64,000 nucleotides of DNA from NCBI RefSeq assembly GCF_028462125.1, contig NZ_CP115468.1:1416112-1480111 (forward strand). Direction: 5' to 3'. A model generated the notes under the pieces. It was not told where the DNA came from. It saw nothing but the letters and a program-made list of their open reading frames with translations, and made no database searches. Positions 54,439-63,930 of this stretch are shown one piece after another (position 1 is the stretch's first letter; every line of letters starts with the position of its first letter). The position numbers and the translations under genes were made by a program. Source of the DNA: Leptospira sp. GIMC2001. GTDB taxonomy: Bacteria > Spirochaetota > Leptospiria > Leptospirales > Leptospiraceae.

Positions 54439-54853
54439 ACTTAGAAACGAACTTTTAAAATTCAAAAAGGATTTTAAAGATTAGTGACTTCATTCAAGTT
54501 TAAAATATTTGACTCTTACAGAGTTTAGAGAGAAGTATGGTAATTAACTTATGAGGAATTTTCTAACCTTAGCTTTGGACCAATAAATGGAGGTAGAGAT
54601 TTTTGATCCTGTCTTTTATGTATACGGGCTGGATTATGGTGAGGAGTATACAGTTCATGATAGCTTTCTGAAAAAGATATATGAGGAAAAAGGGAGGATT
54701 GGAAACTTTTTCAGGGTATTGAATTAATAGATTTGGAATTAACAAACATAAGCTCAATATATAATACCTTAAGGCCACAAATCAAGTCAAAATGAAAAAT
54801 TCGATCCCGTTAATACTATTTATACCTAAAAAATACAATAAAGAGGGGCCCCA

Positions 54854-55312
54854 ATGAACTACTATCGAATGCAATTACATCCTGATGATTCTAAGCAATC
54901 CAGTCGATATGCTTCAGAGAGTATATCTGCTGGATTTGTTGGACTAGGTTTTGTTACAGATCCGGGGGATCTAACTAAAATAAAACCACAGGATACTATT
55001 TTAAGCATTAATGAAAATACCTACTGGGCAATAACAGATATCGAGCCAGGAGATTTTATTCTCATAATGTCTCATCATTTTCCCTATGCTTTAGTAAAGG
55101 TAACTGAAGGTTATAATTATATAAAGAAACCCGTTCCTGAATTAGGCATTTGGTTTAATCACTTTGTGAGAGTAGAAAAGAAATTTACCAAATATTATTC
55201 GGATTTTATAACAAATCCTAAAGATTGGCAAAATATTACTACAACAATGACAATTCAAAAATTAATAAATATTGATACTATAAGCATGAAAGTAATTAAG
55301 GAAATGATGTGA
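54854..55312 (+). CDS. EVE-like (PUA-fold) domain protein
   Basis: A 152-aa protein: YYRMQLHPDD, ISAGFVGLGFVTDPGD, YWAITDIEPGDFILIMSHHFPYALVKVTEGY, GIWFNHFVRVEKKF. The order of strands fits EVE/PUA-like domains that recognise modified bases. Its stop overlaps the start of the helicase gene (TGATG), so the two are coupled; the pair resembles a modification-dependent restriction module. The fold is inferred. Confidence 0.55.
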   Translation: MNYYRMQLHPDDSKQSSRYASESISAGFVGLGFVTDPGDLTKIKPQDTILSINENTYWAITDIEPGDFILIMSHHFPYALVKVTEGYNYIKKPVPELGIWFNHFVRVEKKFTKYYSDFITNPKDWQNITTTMTIQKLINIDTISMKVIKEMM

Positions 55313-58300
55313 TGAATCATATAACTGTTAGAATGGCTTGGCATACGGATGGATGGAATGGACATGTTTGCAAAGATCCAAAAGCAAATACATATTGTTG
55401 TGGAAGATACTCTTATCCAGGTGATTTAATTTCTCAAGAAAGGGATATTGAATGGGAAAATAGGGCTGATGTAAAAGGAAAACATTGTTCCAAATTGGAT
55501 AGAATCCCTCCTTGTGCTTATAGTATTAATGCATTCGGAACTGAGTCAGTTAAAGCTATCGCAAAACCTCCTGTTTGGTTTAAAGATGGTACCCGGGATA
55601 TTTACATGGATTTACCTCCTTCGACAGTTTGCATATGGCCTTATAGAGGAATGTATAGTGACGATGTCGTTAGAGATGCAGGCAGTGCTCAAAAATTTGA
55701 TTATGAGTCAAGACTAAATAATGCGAAACAATATTTTGATCAGATCGAAGAGAGTAAATCTCTGTTATTCTACTATTCAAATTATAGTAATCCTTTTAGC
55801 GATGAGGAATCAAATCGTTATGCACTAATAGGAATTGGAAGACTAAAAACTAAAGGCAAAATTCACTATTATGATAATGTTTCTGAGGAGAACAAAAAGA
55901 AATACGCAGGTGGTTTTGTCTGGCAGCTACCATTAACTTCTAATTATCCAGAAGAAGGTATGAGATTGCCTTTTCATATTTACAAAGATAACCCTGCGAT
56001 AATGGAACGACTTGCTATATTTCCAGACGTAACTGGTGGATTTAAGTATGCGACTGGAATTCTATCAGATGATGATGCTCTTTCTATTGTTGAAAAATTT
56101 ACTGAAGTAGTAAAATTCTTAATCGAAATAAAAGATATTTCCGAAAACTGGCAAGAAAGACTAAAATGGTTGTATTCACTAACGGCTGAACTTTGGAAGG
56201 CGAGAGGAGCTTTCCCTGGAACACTAAAGGTAATGGATTATTTGGGTTTTTCCGAAGGGATCGAATATTTTAAATCAATTTCTAGCGAGGAAGATCAGAG
56301 AGGAGCTTTATCAGCAATTGGATTATTCTTGGAAGGGAAATCTTCCTCTCTTGGAAAAATTACAATTGATGCTAAGAGAAAAACGAATATTCAAAGAGAG
56401 TGGATTTTAAAGGAACAGTCGGAAAAGACTTTACTTTTAGGAATTCTTATTCGATTCGACTTAAGCAAAACTCAGATTACTAATATTCTGAGCGAAGATC
56501 GACAAAAAAATGGGATCACTTCTTCACTTAGTGAAATTACCGAAAATCCATATTTACTCGCAGAACAATATATCGGAGATGATTACGACGATGTAATTAG
56601 TTTTTATAAAATAGATCATGGAATCCTTCCTTCTCCAGATTTAGGAATAGAAGCTATTTTCGAAGGGAATTCTCCTGAGCGATTTAGAGTTCTATGCGTA
56701 GATGCTTTAAAGAGAACTACAGAGCATTCCTTTTTATCCGATACTTTGCTTATAAATTCAGTCAATAAACGCATTGAATATCTGCCAGAATGGAAGACGA
56801 CCATTTTTACAAAAAAATATTTCCAAGCAGATTTTGATTTTTTAAATTTAGCGTTAACCATTAGAGAATTTGAAACAGGTAAATTTATATATTTAAAGGA
56901 AACTTGGGAAGAAGAAAGATTAATTGAAAAAGTAATAAAAGATTTAAGTCTCCGACCAAGTATTTCCTTAAAGACTCCGATTTTAAAGGCGTATTTCGAA
57001 CAGCTGCTTTATAATTCAGATAGTCCGATTGCAAAAAAGGATGATAAGGAATATAAAACTGCTATAACGCAGCAAGCAGATATTTGCATTCAATTATTTA
57101 ATAAGCCTTTGTGTGTAGTTTCTGGAGCCGCAGGAACAGGTAAAACAACTATCATAGCTAGTATTCTGAAAGCTGTTGAAAAGGCGCACGGAGAAGGAAC
57201 CGCATTTTTATTATTAGCTCCAACAGGTAAAGCTACACAACGAATTCGAGAGAAAACTACTAAAAATGCAAGTACGATTCATTCTTTTCTCGCATCAAAA
57301 GGTTGGTTAAATCCTAACTTTACTTTTAAGAAATCAGGTGGAATAGAAGTAAAAGAATATTCTACTATTATTATAGACGAGAGCTCTATGATAGATTTAG
57401 GTATGATGGCGTGTTTGTTTCGATCTATTGACTGGAATCATGTTCAAAGACTAATATTAGTTGGGGATCCAAATCAATTACCTCCTATCGGGAAGGGCAA
57501 AGTATTTTCAGACGTAATCGGATATTTACTGAATGAAAATCCTGATTCATTAGGAAACTTAGAGGTGAATTTACGGCAAATGGAAAATCTAGTTTCTGAT
57601 AAAGGAACTGGAATACTAAACCTTGCGGAGATATACATTCAAGAAAAGCAAGAAAATGTATCATATATTAAAGATAAAAAAGAAATCATTTTAAAAAAGA
57701 TTCAAGAAGGTGGCGAAATTGAAAAAGATTTATCCGTCTATTTTTGGAAAGATACGAATGAATTAGAAAATTTAATGCAAAGAGTCGTTCTCAATGATTT
57801 AGCTAGCGAGTCAAACAAACCTGAAAATACCGATCCAAATGAATTATGGCAAGCCTATTGTAGAAAGAAAAATATTGGTGGCTTTTTAGATGCTAGTCTT
57901 ATGCAAGTCCTCTCACCTTATAGAAATGATAATTATGGAGTAGACTATTTAAATACTTTTTTGCAAAAATCATTGAACAGTCATAACTCTGGAAAATCGA
58001 TTCTAGATGGGATATCATTAGGCGATAAAGTAATTCAAATTAGAAATAGGCCTAAGTCCGATAAAATTTCTGCTTATAATTTGCAAACAAAATCAAATAA
58101 AGAAGAAATATTTAATGGTGAAATTGGATTCACTTTTAAGCATAAATTTGATAAATATAATATTAATTTGAAAAAGTTTCAAGTCAGATTTGAAACAAGA
58201 CCGAATATATTATACAACTACGGTTTTCATAAAAATGAGAATGGGTCTACTGTATTTAATGAACCAGTTGAACAAAATCTAGAATTAGCGTATGCAATTT

Positions 58301-58908
58301 CTATTCATAAAGCACAGGGAAGTGAATTTGAAAGAGTTTATTTAGTTTTACCTAAGCGGGAAAGTCAATTGCTATCGATGGAGCTTTTGTATACTGGAAT
58401 TACAAGAGCCAGTTCTCATTTGACTATTTTTGCTCAGGATGATATATCAAGTTTTACAAGACTTTGTGAGATTGATAAATCAAATCTAAGGAGAATTAAT
58501 TCTTCTATTTTTATTTTCAATCCATTGCCAGATGAGATAGTTTTTAATCAGAATAAGTGGTATGAGGATGGGAAGAAGATTTCCACTTTATCTAAATATT
58601 ACGTGAGATCAAAATCAGAAATGAATATTGCGAATATTCTTTCTTTTAATGAAATACCCTTTGAGTATGAAGTTCCTTTATTCGCTGAAGATGGAACTAT
58701 GTTCTTACCAGATTTTACGGTCTTCTGGAAAGGTAAAAAATATTTTTGGGAACATGTAGGTCGCCTTGATTTACCAGAATATGAAGAACACTGGAAAAAG
58801 AAAAAAGTTTGGTATGAATTAAACTTTCCAGATCAGCTTATTATTACTTATGAATCTGATAGCCAGACAAAAGATATACAATCGATTTTAGCATCCTATT
58901 TTAATTAG
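55312..58908 (+). CDS. RecD-like helicase with C-terminal PD-(D/E)XK domain
   Basis: A ~1198-aa protein. An N-terminal Cys-containing domain (~1-110) with a pattern like CYCCGRY is followed by an alpha-helical part, then a superfamily 1B helicase: VVSGAAGTGKTTIIASIL (~603), LLAPTGKATQRI, IIIDESSMIDLGM, ILVGDPNQLPPIGKG, AISIHKAQGSEFERVYLV and LLYTGITRASSHLTIF. The last ~100 residues (SKSEMNIANILSF, FLPDFTVFWKGKKYFWEHVG, EEHWKKKKVWY) form a nuclease-like domain. I prefer ATG 55312 over GTG 55309 because it overlaps the previous stop. Likely a DNA-end-acting defence enzyme guided by the EVE-like partner. Confidence 0.8.
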   Translation: MNHITVRMAWHTDGWNGHVCKDPKANTYCCGRYSYPGDLISQERDIEWENRADVKGKHCSKLDRIPPCAYSINAFGTESVKAIAKPPVWFKDGTRDIYMDLPPSTVCIWPYRGMYSDDVVRDAGSAQKFDYESRLNNAKQYFDQIEESKSLLFYYSNYSNPFSDEESNRYALIGIGRLKTKGKIHYYDNVSEENKKKYAGGFVWQLPLTSNYPEEGMRLPFHIYKDNPAIMERLAIFPDVTGGFKYATGILSDDDALSIVEKFTEVVKFLIEIKDISENWQERLKWLYSLTAELWKARGAFPGTLKVMDYLGFSEGIEYFKSISSEEDQRGALSAIGLFLEGKSSSLGKITIDAKRKTNIQREWILKEQSEKTLLLGILIRFDLSKTQITNILSEDRQKNGITSSLSEITENPYLLAEQYIGDDYDDVISFYKIDHGILPSPDLGIEAIFEGNSPERFRVLCVDALKRTTEHSFLSDTLLINSVNKRIEYLPEWKTTIFTKKYFQADFDFLNLALTIREFETGKFIYLKETWEEERLIEKVIKDLSLRPSISLKTPILKAYFEQLLYNSDSPIAKKDDKEYKTAITQQADICIQLFNKPLCVVSGAAGTGKTTIIASILKAVEKAHGEGTAFLLLAPTGKATQRIREKTTKNASTIHSFLASKGWLNPNFTFKKSGGIEVKEYSTIIIDESSMIDLGMMACLFRSIDWNHVQRLILVGDPNQLPPIGKGKVFSDVIGYLLNENPDSLGNLEVNLRQMENLVSDKGTGILNLAEIYIQEKQENVSYIKDKKEIILKKIQEGGEIEKDLSVYFWKDTNELENLMQRVVLNDLASESNKPENTDPNELWQAYCRKKNIGGFLDASLMQVLSPYRNDNYGVDYLNTFLQKSLNSHNSGKSILDGISLGDKVIQIRNRPKSDKISAYNLQTKSNKEEIFNGEIGFTFKHKFDKYNINLKKFQVRFETRPNILYNYGFHKNENGSTVFNEPVEQNLELAYAISIHKAQGSEFERVYLVLPKRESQLLSMELLYTGITRASSHLTIFAQDDISSFTRLCEIDKSNLRRINSSIFIFNPLPDEIVFNQNKWYEDGKKISTLSKYYVRSKSEMNIANILSFNEIPFEYEVPLFAEDGTMFLPDFTVFWKGKKYFWEHVGRLDLPEYEEHWKKKKVWYELNFPDQLIITYESDSQTKDIQSILASYFN

Positions 58909-59172
58909 TGAATAGCCTATATTTATTTTTTTAATAGTTTAGAAATATTAAAAATACTTTTATTAACAGCTTAACTATTTTCAGTAATATATTTCTTAGC
59001 AAATTTATTGCAATGATTTTTACTTTCTTTCAAATCTTGTAATTTAAGTAATAATTCCTAGTCGATATTTTATTTTAATCTTCATTAAATTAACAAAAAA
59101 TCTAATAATCTGCAATAATTTGTCCTACCCATAAATTATACTTACTAATCAACAACTTACGGAGAGTAAATT

Positions 59173-59649
59173 ATGAATTTAGAAAAATTGCCTGAATGGG
59201 CCAAAAAACGAATCGAACCTTATTTAGAAGAAGGTGAGGAATTGAAGTCTTGTACGAAGGGAAGGGTGGAAATCAACCCACCTACTGGATTAGGCGCAAT
59301 GTTTTTCTGGATTAAGTATATAATGGTCAATTACCTAGGTATTTTTATTACCTTGTTGGTCAGAGAAACTGCATGGATGGGAGTTACTAACAAGAGGCTC
59401 ATTATAGTTACAAACGATGGAGCGAATTTTCCTTTTTGGGTCATTCCGTTTTCTAGAACTCAGAAAGACTACGTTCTAAACAAAGAGAAAATAGCTTCAA
59501 TCAATTCTTTCGAGGATCGAATATTCTGGTTTATAAACTCAAAAGGTTTTATGCTAGAATCTACTGGAAGCTTATCTATTATCTTTAATGGAGTAAACAG
59601 AGAAAGCTTTGAGTCCTTCAAAAATATCTTCCGTTCCTGGATGAGCTAA
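59173..59649 (+). CDS. PH-like membrane-associated protein
   Basis: A 158-aa protein with a hydrophobic hairpin at ~35-60 and a bacterial PH-like pattern (AWMGVTNKRLIIVTND, KEKIASINSFEDRIFWFIN, FNGVNRESFESFKNIF). No enzyme motif. It stands alone behind a clear GGAGAG ribosome site. Confidence 0.6.
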   Translation: MNLEKLPEWAKKRIEPYLEEGEELKSCTKGRVEINPPTGLGAMFFWIKYIMVNYLGIFITLLVRETAWMGVTNKRLIIVTNDGANFPFWVIPFSRTQKDYVLNKEKIASINSFEDRIFWFINSKGFMLESTGSLSIIFNGVNRESFESFKNIFRSWMS

Positions 59650-59656
59650 AAAATAT

Positions 59657-59684
59657 CCCTCACTTAAGTTAATTTAGGTGAGGG
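59657..59684 (+). terminator. Hairpin terminator
   Basis: CCCTCACTTAA / TTAGGTGAGGG (one mismatch) starting 8 bp after the stop of the PH-like gene, followed by a T-rich stretch. Confidence 0.65.
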
Positions 59685-59732
59685 TGATCTATTCTTTAAT
59701 TCCTTTCAATCATGATTTATTTTCAGATGAAT

Positions 59733-60383
59733 TTAAGATAACCTATATCTTATTGATAATGAAATAGTAAATGCTATGGATGAATTCCGTAAAAATCTTA
59801 GATTCGTTTTAGTCATAGATTTTATCGGATAATCAAATGTCTTTCGAGAAGAGACATCTTGTAAGTATTCGATGACTTTAGATTCATCATAGATCTCGCA
59901 ATCAATTGACATACCTGGTTTAGATTCAACTGCCAATTGAAAATTATGTTTTTTTTCTCCAGGAATTATCTCAATAGAAACTTCTTCTCCACTGAGATAA
60001 CGTTTGATTGAAAAAGAGCTTGGCTCCGATGAATTCCATGCGTGTTCTTCCTTATCGCTAAAAAAATTAACTTCTTCTTTATCTGAAGAAAAAATTATAA
60101 CCTTATCATTTTGAAGGCTAACCCGAAGCGCTAGATGGCTCTTTTTTGAATCTGCATTCGGAAGCATATTTAAAACTTTTTCTTCCATTCTTTTGGAAAT
60201 AGGGGAACCTTTAGAGATATAATATTGCATCTCCATAATTTCCATATACCGCTGGAATACTTTTTTAGATGTATTAATATATTTTTCCACTTCAGGAACA
60301 ATCCATATTTCTAAATTACCATTCACATACTTCTGTAGAATTTCATTTGTGACTTCTTCTTCTCTATTAAAAGTAATTCCCAT
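59733..60383 (-). CDS. Probable anti-sigma partner of ECF-type sigma factor
   Basis: A 216-aa soluble protein. The first ~75 residues (EILQKYVNGNLEIWIVPEVEKYINTSKKVFQRYMEIMEMQYYI) are helical like an anti-sigma domain, without the zinc ligands of the ZAS type. The rest is beta-rich. The start lies 5 bp downstream of the sigma gene, on the same strand. The regulatory role is inferred from position and helix pattern. Confidence 0.5.
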   Translation of the reverse strand: MGITFNREEEVTNEILQKYVNGNLEIWIVPEVEKYINTSKKVFQRYMEIMEMQYYISKGSPISKRMEEKVLNMLPNADSKKSHLALRVSLQNDKVIIFSSDKEEVNFFSDKEEHAWNSSEPSSFSIKRYLSGEEVSIEIIPGEKKHNFQLAVESKPGMSIDCEIYDESKVIEYLQDVSSRKTFDYPIKSMTKTNLRFLRNSSIAFTISLSIRYRLS

Positions 60384-60388
60384 AATGA

Positions 60389-60994
60389 TTATTTTATTGC
60401 ACCCTTTCGAATTTTTTCTAGTAATATAGCCAATTGTTCTTTAGCTCTTTTATTCCAGGATAAGATTGTATTAATAGGTTTATCTAAAATCTCTGCTATT
60501 TCTCTATTTTTATTACCTAGATAGAGAAGGTAGATTGATTTTCTATGATCAATATTATCTAATTGCATAACAGCTTCCATGAACATTTCATGCGTAATAT
60601 CTTGGTAGATATACCCCTCATCAGTTTCTTCTTTTTGAAATAAATTAGTTTGATATTCTTCTAGAATTTCACTTGAATTGTAATTTCTCTGTTGGGATTC
60701 TGTCATAATTTCATTATAAAGAATAAATCTCAAATATTGAGATAAATTTACTTGGTCCCCATAAGTAAAATTTTTCAGTCTATGGAAATCATCTTCGATT
60801 AATTTGAAATAGAAATTGGAGACTATATTATCTCCATCTAAGTTGGAGGCTTTACTATTTACAAAACCTAAAAACATGTCATGGAAAATTTTCATAAATT
60901 CACTCCATGCTTTCGTGTCATTTTTCACCATACTTGAAATTAATTCTTGTATTTCGGCTTCATTCTTTATCGTATCTGTTTTTTTCTTTTTCAA
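60389..60994 (-). CDS. ECF-type RNA polymerase sigma factor
   Basis: A 201-aa protein with a region 2-like segment (WSEFMKIFHDMFLGFVNSK...LKNFTYGDQVNLSQYLRFILYNEI) and a region 4 helix-turn-helix (IDHRKSIYLLYLGNKNREIAEILDKPINTILSWNKRAKEQL). TTG start (60992-60994), preceded by AAGGAG. It may direct the nearby mini C-ring operon or the whole module; only the sigma identity is visible. Confidence 0.75.
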   Translation of the reverse strand: MKKKKTDTIKNEAEIQELISSMVKNDTKAWSEFMKIFHDMFLGFVNSKASNLDGDNIVSNFYFKLIEDDFHRLKNFTYGDQVNLSQYLRFILYNEIMTESQQRNYNSSEILEEYQTNLFQKEETDEGYIYQDITHEMFMEAVMQLDNIDHRKSIYLLYLGNKNREIAEILDKPINTILSWNKRAKEQLAILLEKIRKGAIK

Positions 60995-61083
60995 ATACTT
61001 TTTAACTCCTTAATTTCAAAAGAATGGAATTCGTTTTGTTTGTATCGAATTCGATTTTCCTGTAATCATTACCATTTGAACTA

Positions 61084-61743
61084 CTAATTATATTCATGTT
61101 GATACGCTCCTAATTCTGTTTTACTAGTAATATTAATTCCATCTGGGTAAATATATGCGGATAAATACCCTCCATATCCACATCCCGTGTCTACGAAGAT
61201 ATGATTTCCTTCAATGGTTACCTCATCCATTGGCAAATGTCCCTGAATTATCAACTTCTCTGTAACATGGTCTAAATTTGCTCTATAACAAGAGGTTGTT
61301 AGATCTGTAAGCGTTTGATCTTCTAATTTCTTTAAATCATCAATTCCAGCATGCGATAGAAATACTTTTGGAGTCTCGACACTAGAAACTAGTGAAGAGA
61401 GAAACCATTGAACTATCTCTTCCTCCAATTGAAAATATTCTAATAATTTCATTTTCTTTTCAATCGATGAGTTAACTAGATTCCATAAGTTGATGAACTC
61501 TAAATCATGATTTCCAATTATAAAATCGCTTTCTTCTCTTAATTTATAAATTTCTTTCAATAAATATCCAAAATCTCTAGTACCTCCAAAATAATCCCCT
61601 AAGAAAACAATTCGATAGTCTAATAAATTACATTTATTGATTCGTAAGATCAATTTTTGCAAAAGGTCGTAACGATCATGCAAGTCTCCAATCGCGATGA
61701 ACGGAATATTATTTTTATAAATTTTGTTTTTAATTTGATTCAC
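61084..61743 (-). CDS. PPP-type metallophosphoesterase
   Basis: A 219-aa protein with GDLHDR (D20, H22), GDYFGG (D50), GNHDLEF (N78, H79), HAGID and a terminal GHLP, the order of the PPP Ser/Thr phosphatase and Ap4A-hydrolase family. It lies 135 bp from and divergent to the FliM-like operon. Could dephosphorylate a protein or a dinucleotide; not resolved. Confidence 0.8.
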   Translation of the reverse strand: MNQIKNKIYKNNIPFIAIGDLHDRYDLLQKLILRINKCNLLDYRIVFLGDYFGGTRDFGYLLKEIYKLREESDFIIGNHDLEFINLWNLVNSSIEKKMKLLEYFQLEEEIVQWFLSSLVSSVETPKVFLSHAGIDDLKKLEDQTLTDLTTSCYRANLDHVTEKLIIQGHLPMDEVTIEGNHIFVDTGCGYGGYLSAYIYPDGINITSKTELGAYQHEYN

Positions 61744-61837
61744 GGATTCAGTATATCATCATACCGGTTTTGACAAGAAAAAAAATATTTTCTAAGAAAA
61801 AAGCTCCAAACTGCAATATTTTTGTCTAACTACGCAT

Positions 61838-61843
61838 TATAAT
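61838..61843 (+). promoter_or_regulatory. -10-like element of the mini C-ring operon
   Basis: TATAAT 36 bp upstream of the TTG start at 61879; no convincing -35 at 17 bp. A GTAGGAG ribosome site follows. Confidence 0.35.
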
Positions 61844-61878
61844 TATTGCACGAATGTTTTTCAAGGTAGGAGCAACTA

Positions 61879-62523
61879 TTGATAGGAAACGAAAATGAAG
61901 TAACAAAATACGATTTCAAATCCCCTAAACGATTGTTGGACGAGGAGATTCCCATAATTCGTAAAGGTCTCACACACTATATCGATTTAGTGGAGCAATC
62001 TATATCTGACTATAACCATTTCCGACTGAATATAACAAAAGGCGACTTCGAATTCACTAAGTTTGAAAATATCCGCAGCAAACTAATCGATTTCTCTAGT
62101 GGATGGACAGGACGACTTGAATCAAATTACGCAAAGTATGGATGCTTTTGGGATCAAGAAACATTTTCCTCATTACTTTATATCAGACTTAAAGGCTCAT
62201 TGGAGGGAATCGAAAATCGAATTCTATTACGCAAAAATCTGATTACAGACTTCGAGATAAGTATCATAGAAGATATTATTATCAAAGACTTTCATAAAAC
62301 TCTTTTCTATTCATTCGCTGCTTATGGCAATAAAAAACCTCGTTTGCAAAATATAGAAACGTCGTTGATCGAAATGGAAGATAATTTTGAATCTAAAGAA
62401 CTAGTTGTTTCTATTCCCATTCAATTTCATTGGAAGGATCTGGATTCTAATGAATTAATCACTAAAGCTTGTATGATATTTAATCAACAATTTCTACGAG
62501 AATACAATTGGAGGACAATTTAA
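61879..62523 (+). CDS. FliM-like protein, lacking the SpoA domain
   Basis: A 214-aa protein. The start (NEVTKYDFKSPKRLLDEEI) matches the FliM N-terminal region just before its middle domain (YDF-x-x-P-x-R). The remainder follows the CheC-like FliM middle-domain pattern, including a helix (ITDFEISIIEDIIIKDFHKTLFYSF) and a strand (ESKELVVSIPIQFHW). FliM normally has ~330 residues with a C-terminal SpoA domain; here that domain is a separate gene immediately downstream. TTG start, ribosome site TAGGAG. The family call is from pattern and from the neighbours. Confidence 0.7.
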   Translation: MIGNENEVTKYDFKSPKRLLDEEIPIIRKGLTHYIDLVEQSISDYNHFRLNITKGDFEFTKFENIRSKLIDFSSGWTGRLESNYAKYGCFWDQETFSSLLYIRLKGSLEGIENRILLRKNLITDFEISIIEDIIIKDFHKTLFYSFAAYGNKKPRLQNIETSLIEMEDNFESKELVVSIPIQFHWKDLDSNELITKACMIFNQQFLREYNWRTI

Positions 62524-62744
62524 TGGCAGATATGAAGGATATTGATTTAGATATTACTGTCGTAATTGGTAGAGCTAGAATTCCTCTCTCTAAATTAGAA
62601 AAAGCAGAAAAGGATTCTATTCTAGAATTAGACAATGAGTTCATAGAACCAGCTATTGTATTGGTAAATGGTAAGCCAAAATTTACTGGAGAAATTGTAA
62701 CTGTTGGAAATAAATTCGGAGTGAGGATCATTGATGAATGTTAA
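62523..62744 (+). CDS. FliN-like SpoA-domain protein
   Basis: A 73-aa single SpoA domain: DLDITVVIGRARIPLSKLEK, DSILELDNEFIEPAIVLVNGK, TGEIVTVGNKFGVRI. These follow the FliN/FliM-C core closely (V-x-x-G-R...I-x-L-x...V-N-G-K...G-E-V...G-V-R-I). ATG at 62523 shares its A with the FliM-like stop (TAATG) behind GGAGG, so translation is coupled. Its job is probably to form the ring base with the FliM-like protein. Confidence 0.85.
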   Translation: MADMKDIDLDITVVIGRARIPLSKLEKAEKDSILELDNEFIEPAIVLVNGKPKFTGEIVTVGNKFGVRIIDEC

Positions 62745-63339
62745 ACTAAAATACTTTCATGATAATTACAATTCCAGGAACGATTCTGAAATAAATGAAC
62801 TTAGATGCTACATGCTTTTCGAAAGGGCAGGTAATGATCTCAAGAATGAGTGTCTTAACTTGCTTCCAAGGCATGAAAAACTAAAGTTCCTAGAGATTTG
62901 GGCTATAGGACTTACTGTTAGTGAAAACGATTTTGATCAAATTAGTAAGGAGCTTGAAGAAATCTTTACACTCAAAACAGAAGTCGGCGGGAAAGTAAAA
63001 GCCGAAAAATTTATTCAGAGTAATCCGGATAGTGAGTATATTACTAGCTTAAGAAACTTACTAGATGTTACTCCTTCAAATGATCCAGGAAACATCTTTG
63101 CAACTACTCAGTACTACACAGCTAAAGATATTTACTCAATAATTAAGTCAGAGGACCCTTTAGTAATTTCTATAGCGCTAGACAATATGGAAAAATGTTC
63201 TACCTCTCTCACCAAATCTAAAGAAATTCGAGCTATGTTTGATGAGTTACCTATACCCCAGCCGGAAGTATATTACTCTACTGTAAGGGAAATAGAGAGG
63301 GTATTAGAAAGAAAGCTGAGTAGACTGGAGGAGGGATGA
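62734..63339 (+). CDS. FliG-like protein (N and middle domains only)
   Basis: A 201-aa protein. First half (LNLLPRHEKLKFLEIWAIGLTVSENDFDQISKELEEIF, EVGGKVKAEKFI) resembles the FliG N-terminal domain; second half (AKDIYSIIKSEDPLVISIALDNME, EVYYSTVREIERVLERKLSRL) resembles the FliG middle domain. FliG is usually ~335 aa with a C-terminal torque domain that bears charged residues; that domain is absent here. Start at ATG 62734, overlapping the FliN-like gene by 11 bp. The likeness is fold-level, not close. Confidence 0.6.
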   Translation: MNVKLKYFHDNYNSRNDSEINELRCYMLFERAGNDLKNECLNLLPRHEKLKFLEIWAIGLTVSENDFDQISKELEEIFTLKTEVGGKVKAEKFIQSNPDSEYITSLRNLLDVTPSNDPGNIFATTQYYTAKDIYSIIKSEDPLVISIALDNMEKCSTSLTKSKEIRAMFDELPIPQPEVYYSTVREIERVLERKLSRLEEG

Positions 63340-63917
63340 GTAACTCAAAAGAAAAAAGCAATGAGAGATTGCACTTAGGTGATAAAGACTCTCTTATATA
63401 TCAAATCTTGAATGGTGTAGCTCCTATGATATATACATTTGCGTTAATACCTTCAGAAGACAAACAAGGTGATGACTTACCTGCGAGGATTGGTATAGAC
63501 CTGAACCGAGGAAACTATTTATATGATCGCATTAAAGGAGTATGTTGTGATCTTGTAAACCCATTCATAATATTTAACATTAGTGAGAAACAGCTAAGAG
63601 CTATGGCTGAAAAATATAAATTAAAGGATTACTTGTTTGTTACTAGAGTTAATGAGAAGTTTGATGCAACTCAGAGTATTTTATCACAACTTACTTTAGA
63701 TAATGCCAAGTGGGAAGGTGCAAGATTTACACTCACAGAGAGTGAGCTTCTTACCCTCAGTGAAGATGAGCGTCTTAAGGTTAAAAGTCTTAACAGGCAG
63801 ACCTACGAATGCCTAATATCAAGTAATCTTACAGAGAGTAATAACTGGCATACAAGAGGGAGAGCAAGACTTTTTTACGATAAATTATTAAAACATATAA
63901 TGATAGTTGACCCTTAA
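63336..63917 (+). CDS. Hypothetical protein in mini C-ring operon
   Basis: A 193-aa soluble protein with no recognised family (MIYTFALIPSEDKQGDDLPARIGIDLNRG, YDRIKGVCCDLVNPFIIFN). It overlaps the FliG-like gene by 4 bp (ATGA), so it belongs to the operon and may be the effector or the cargo adaptor. Confidence 0.65.
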   Translation: MSNSKEKSNERLHLGDKDSLIYQILNGVAPMIYTFALIPSEDKQGDDLPARIGIDLNRGNYLYDRIKGVCCDLVNPFIIFNISEKQLRAMAEKYKLKDYLFVTRVNEKFDATQSILSQLTLDNAKWEGARFTLTESELLTLSEDERLKVKSLNRQTYECLISSNLTESNNWHTRGRARLFYDKLLKHIMIVDP

Positions 63918-63930
63918 AATAAAATGGGGC

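Noticed and set aside
54587..54727. 46-aa ORF MEVEIFDPVF...
   Set aside because: Plausible peptide but no ribosome site and located in decayed IS3 surroundings; kept only as a note.
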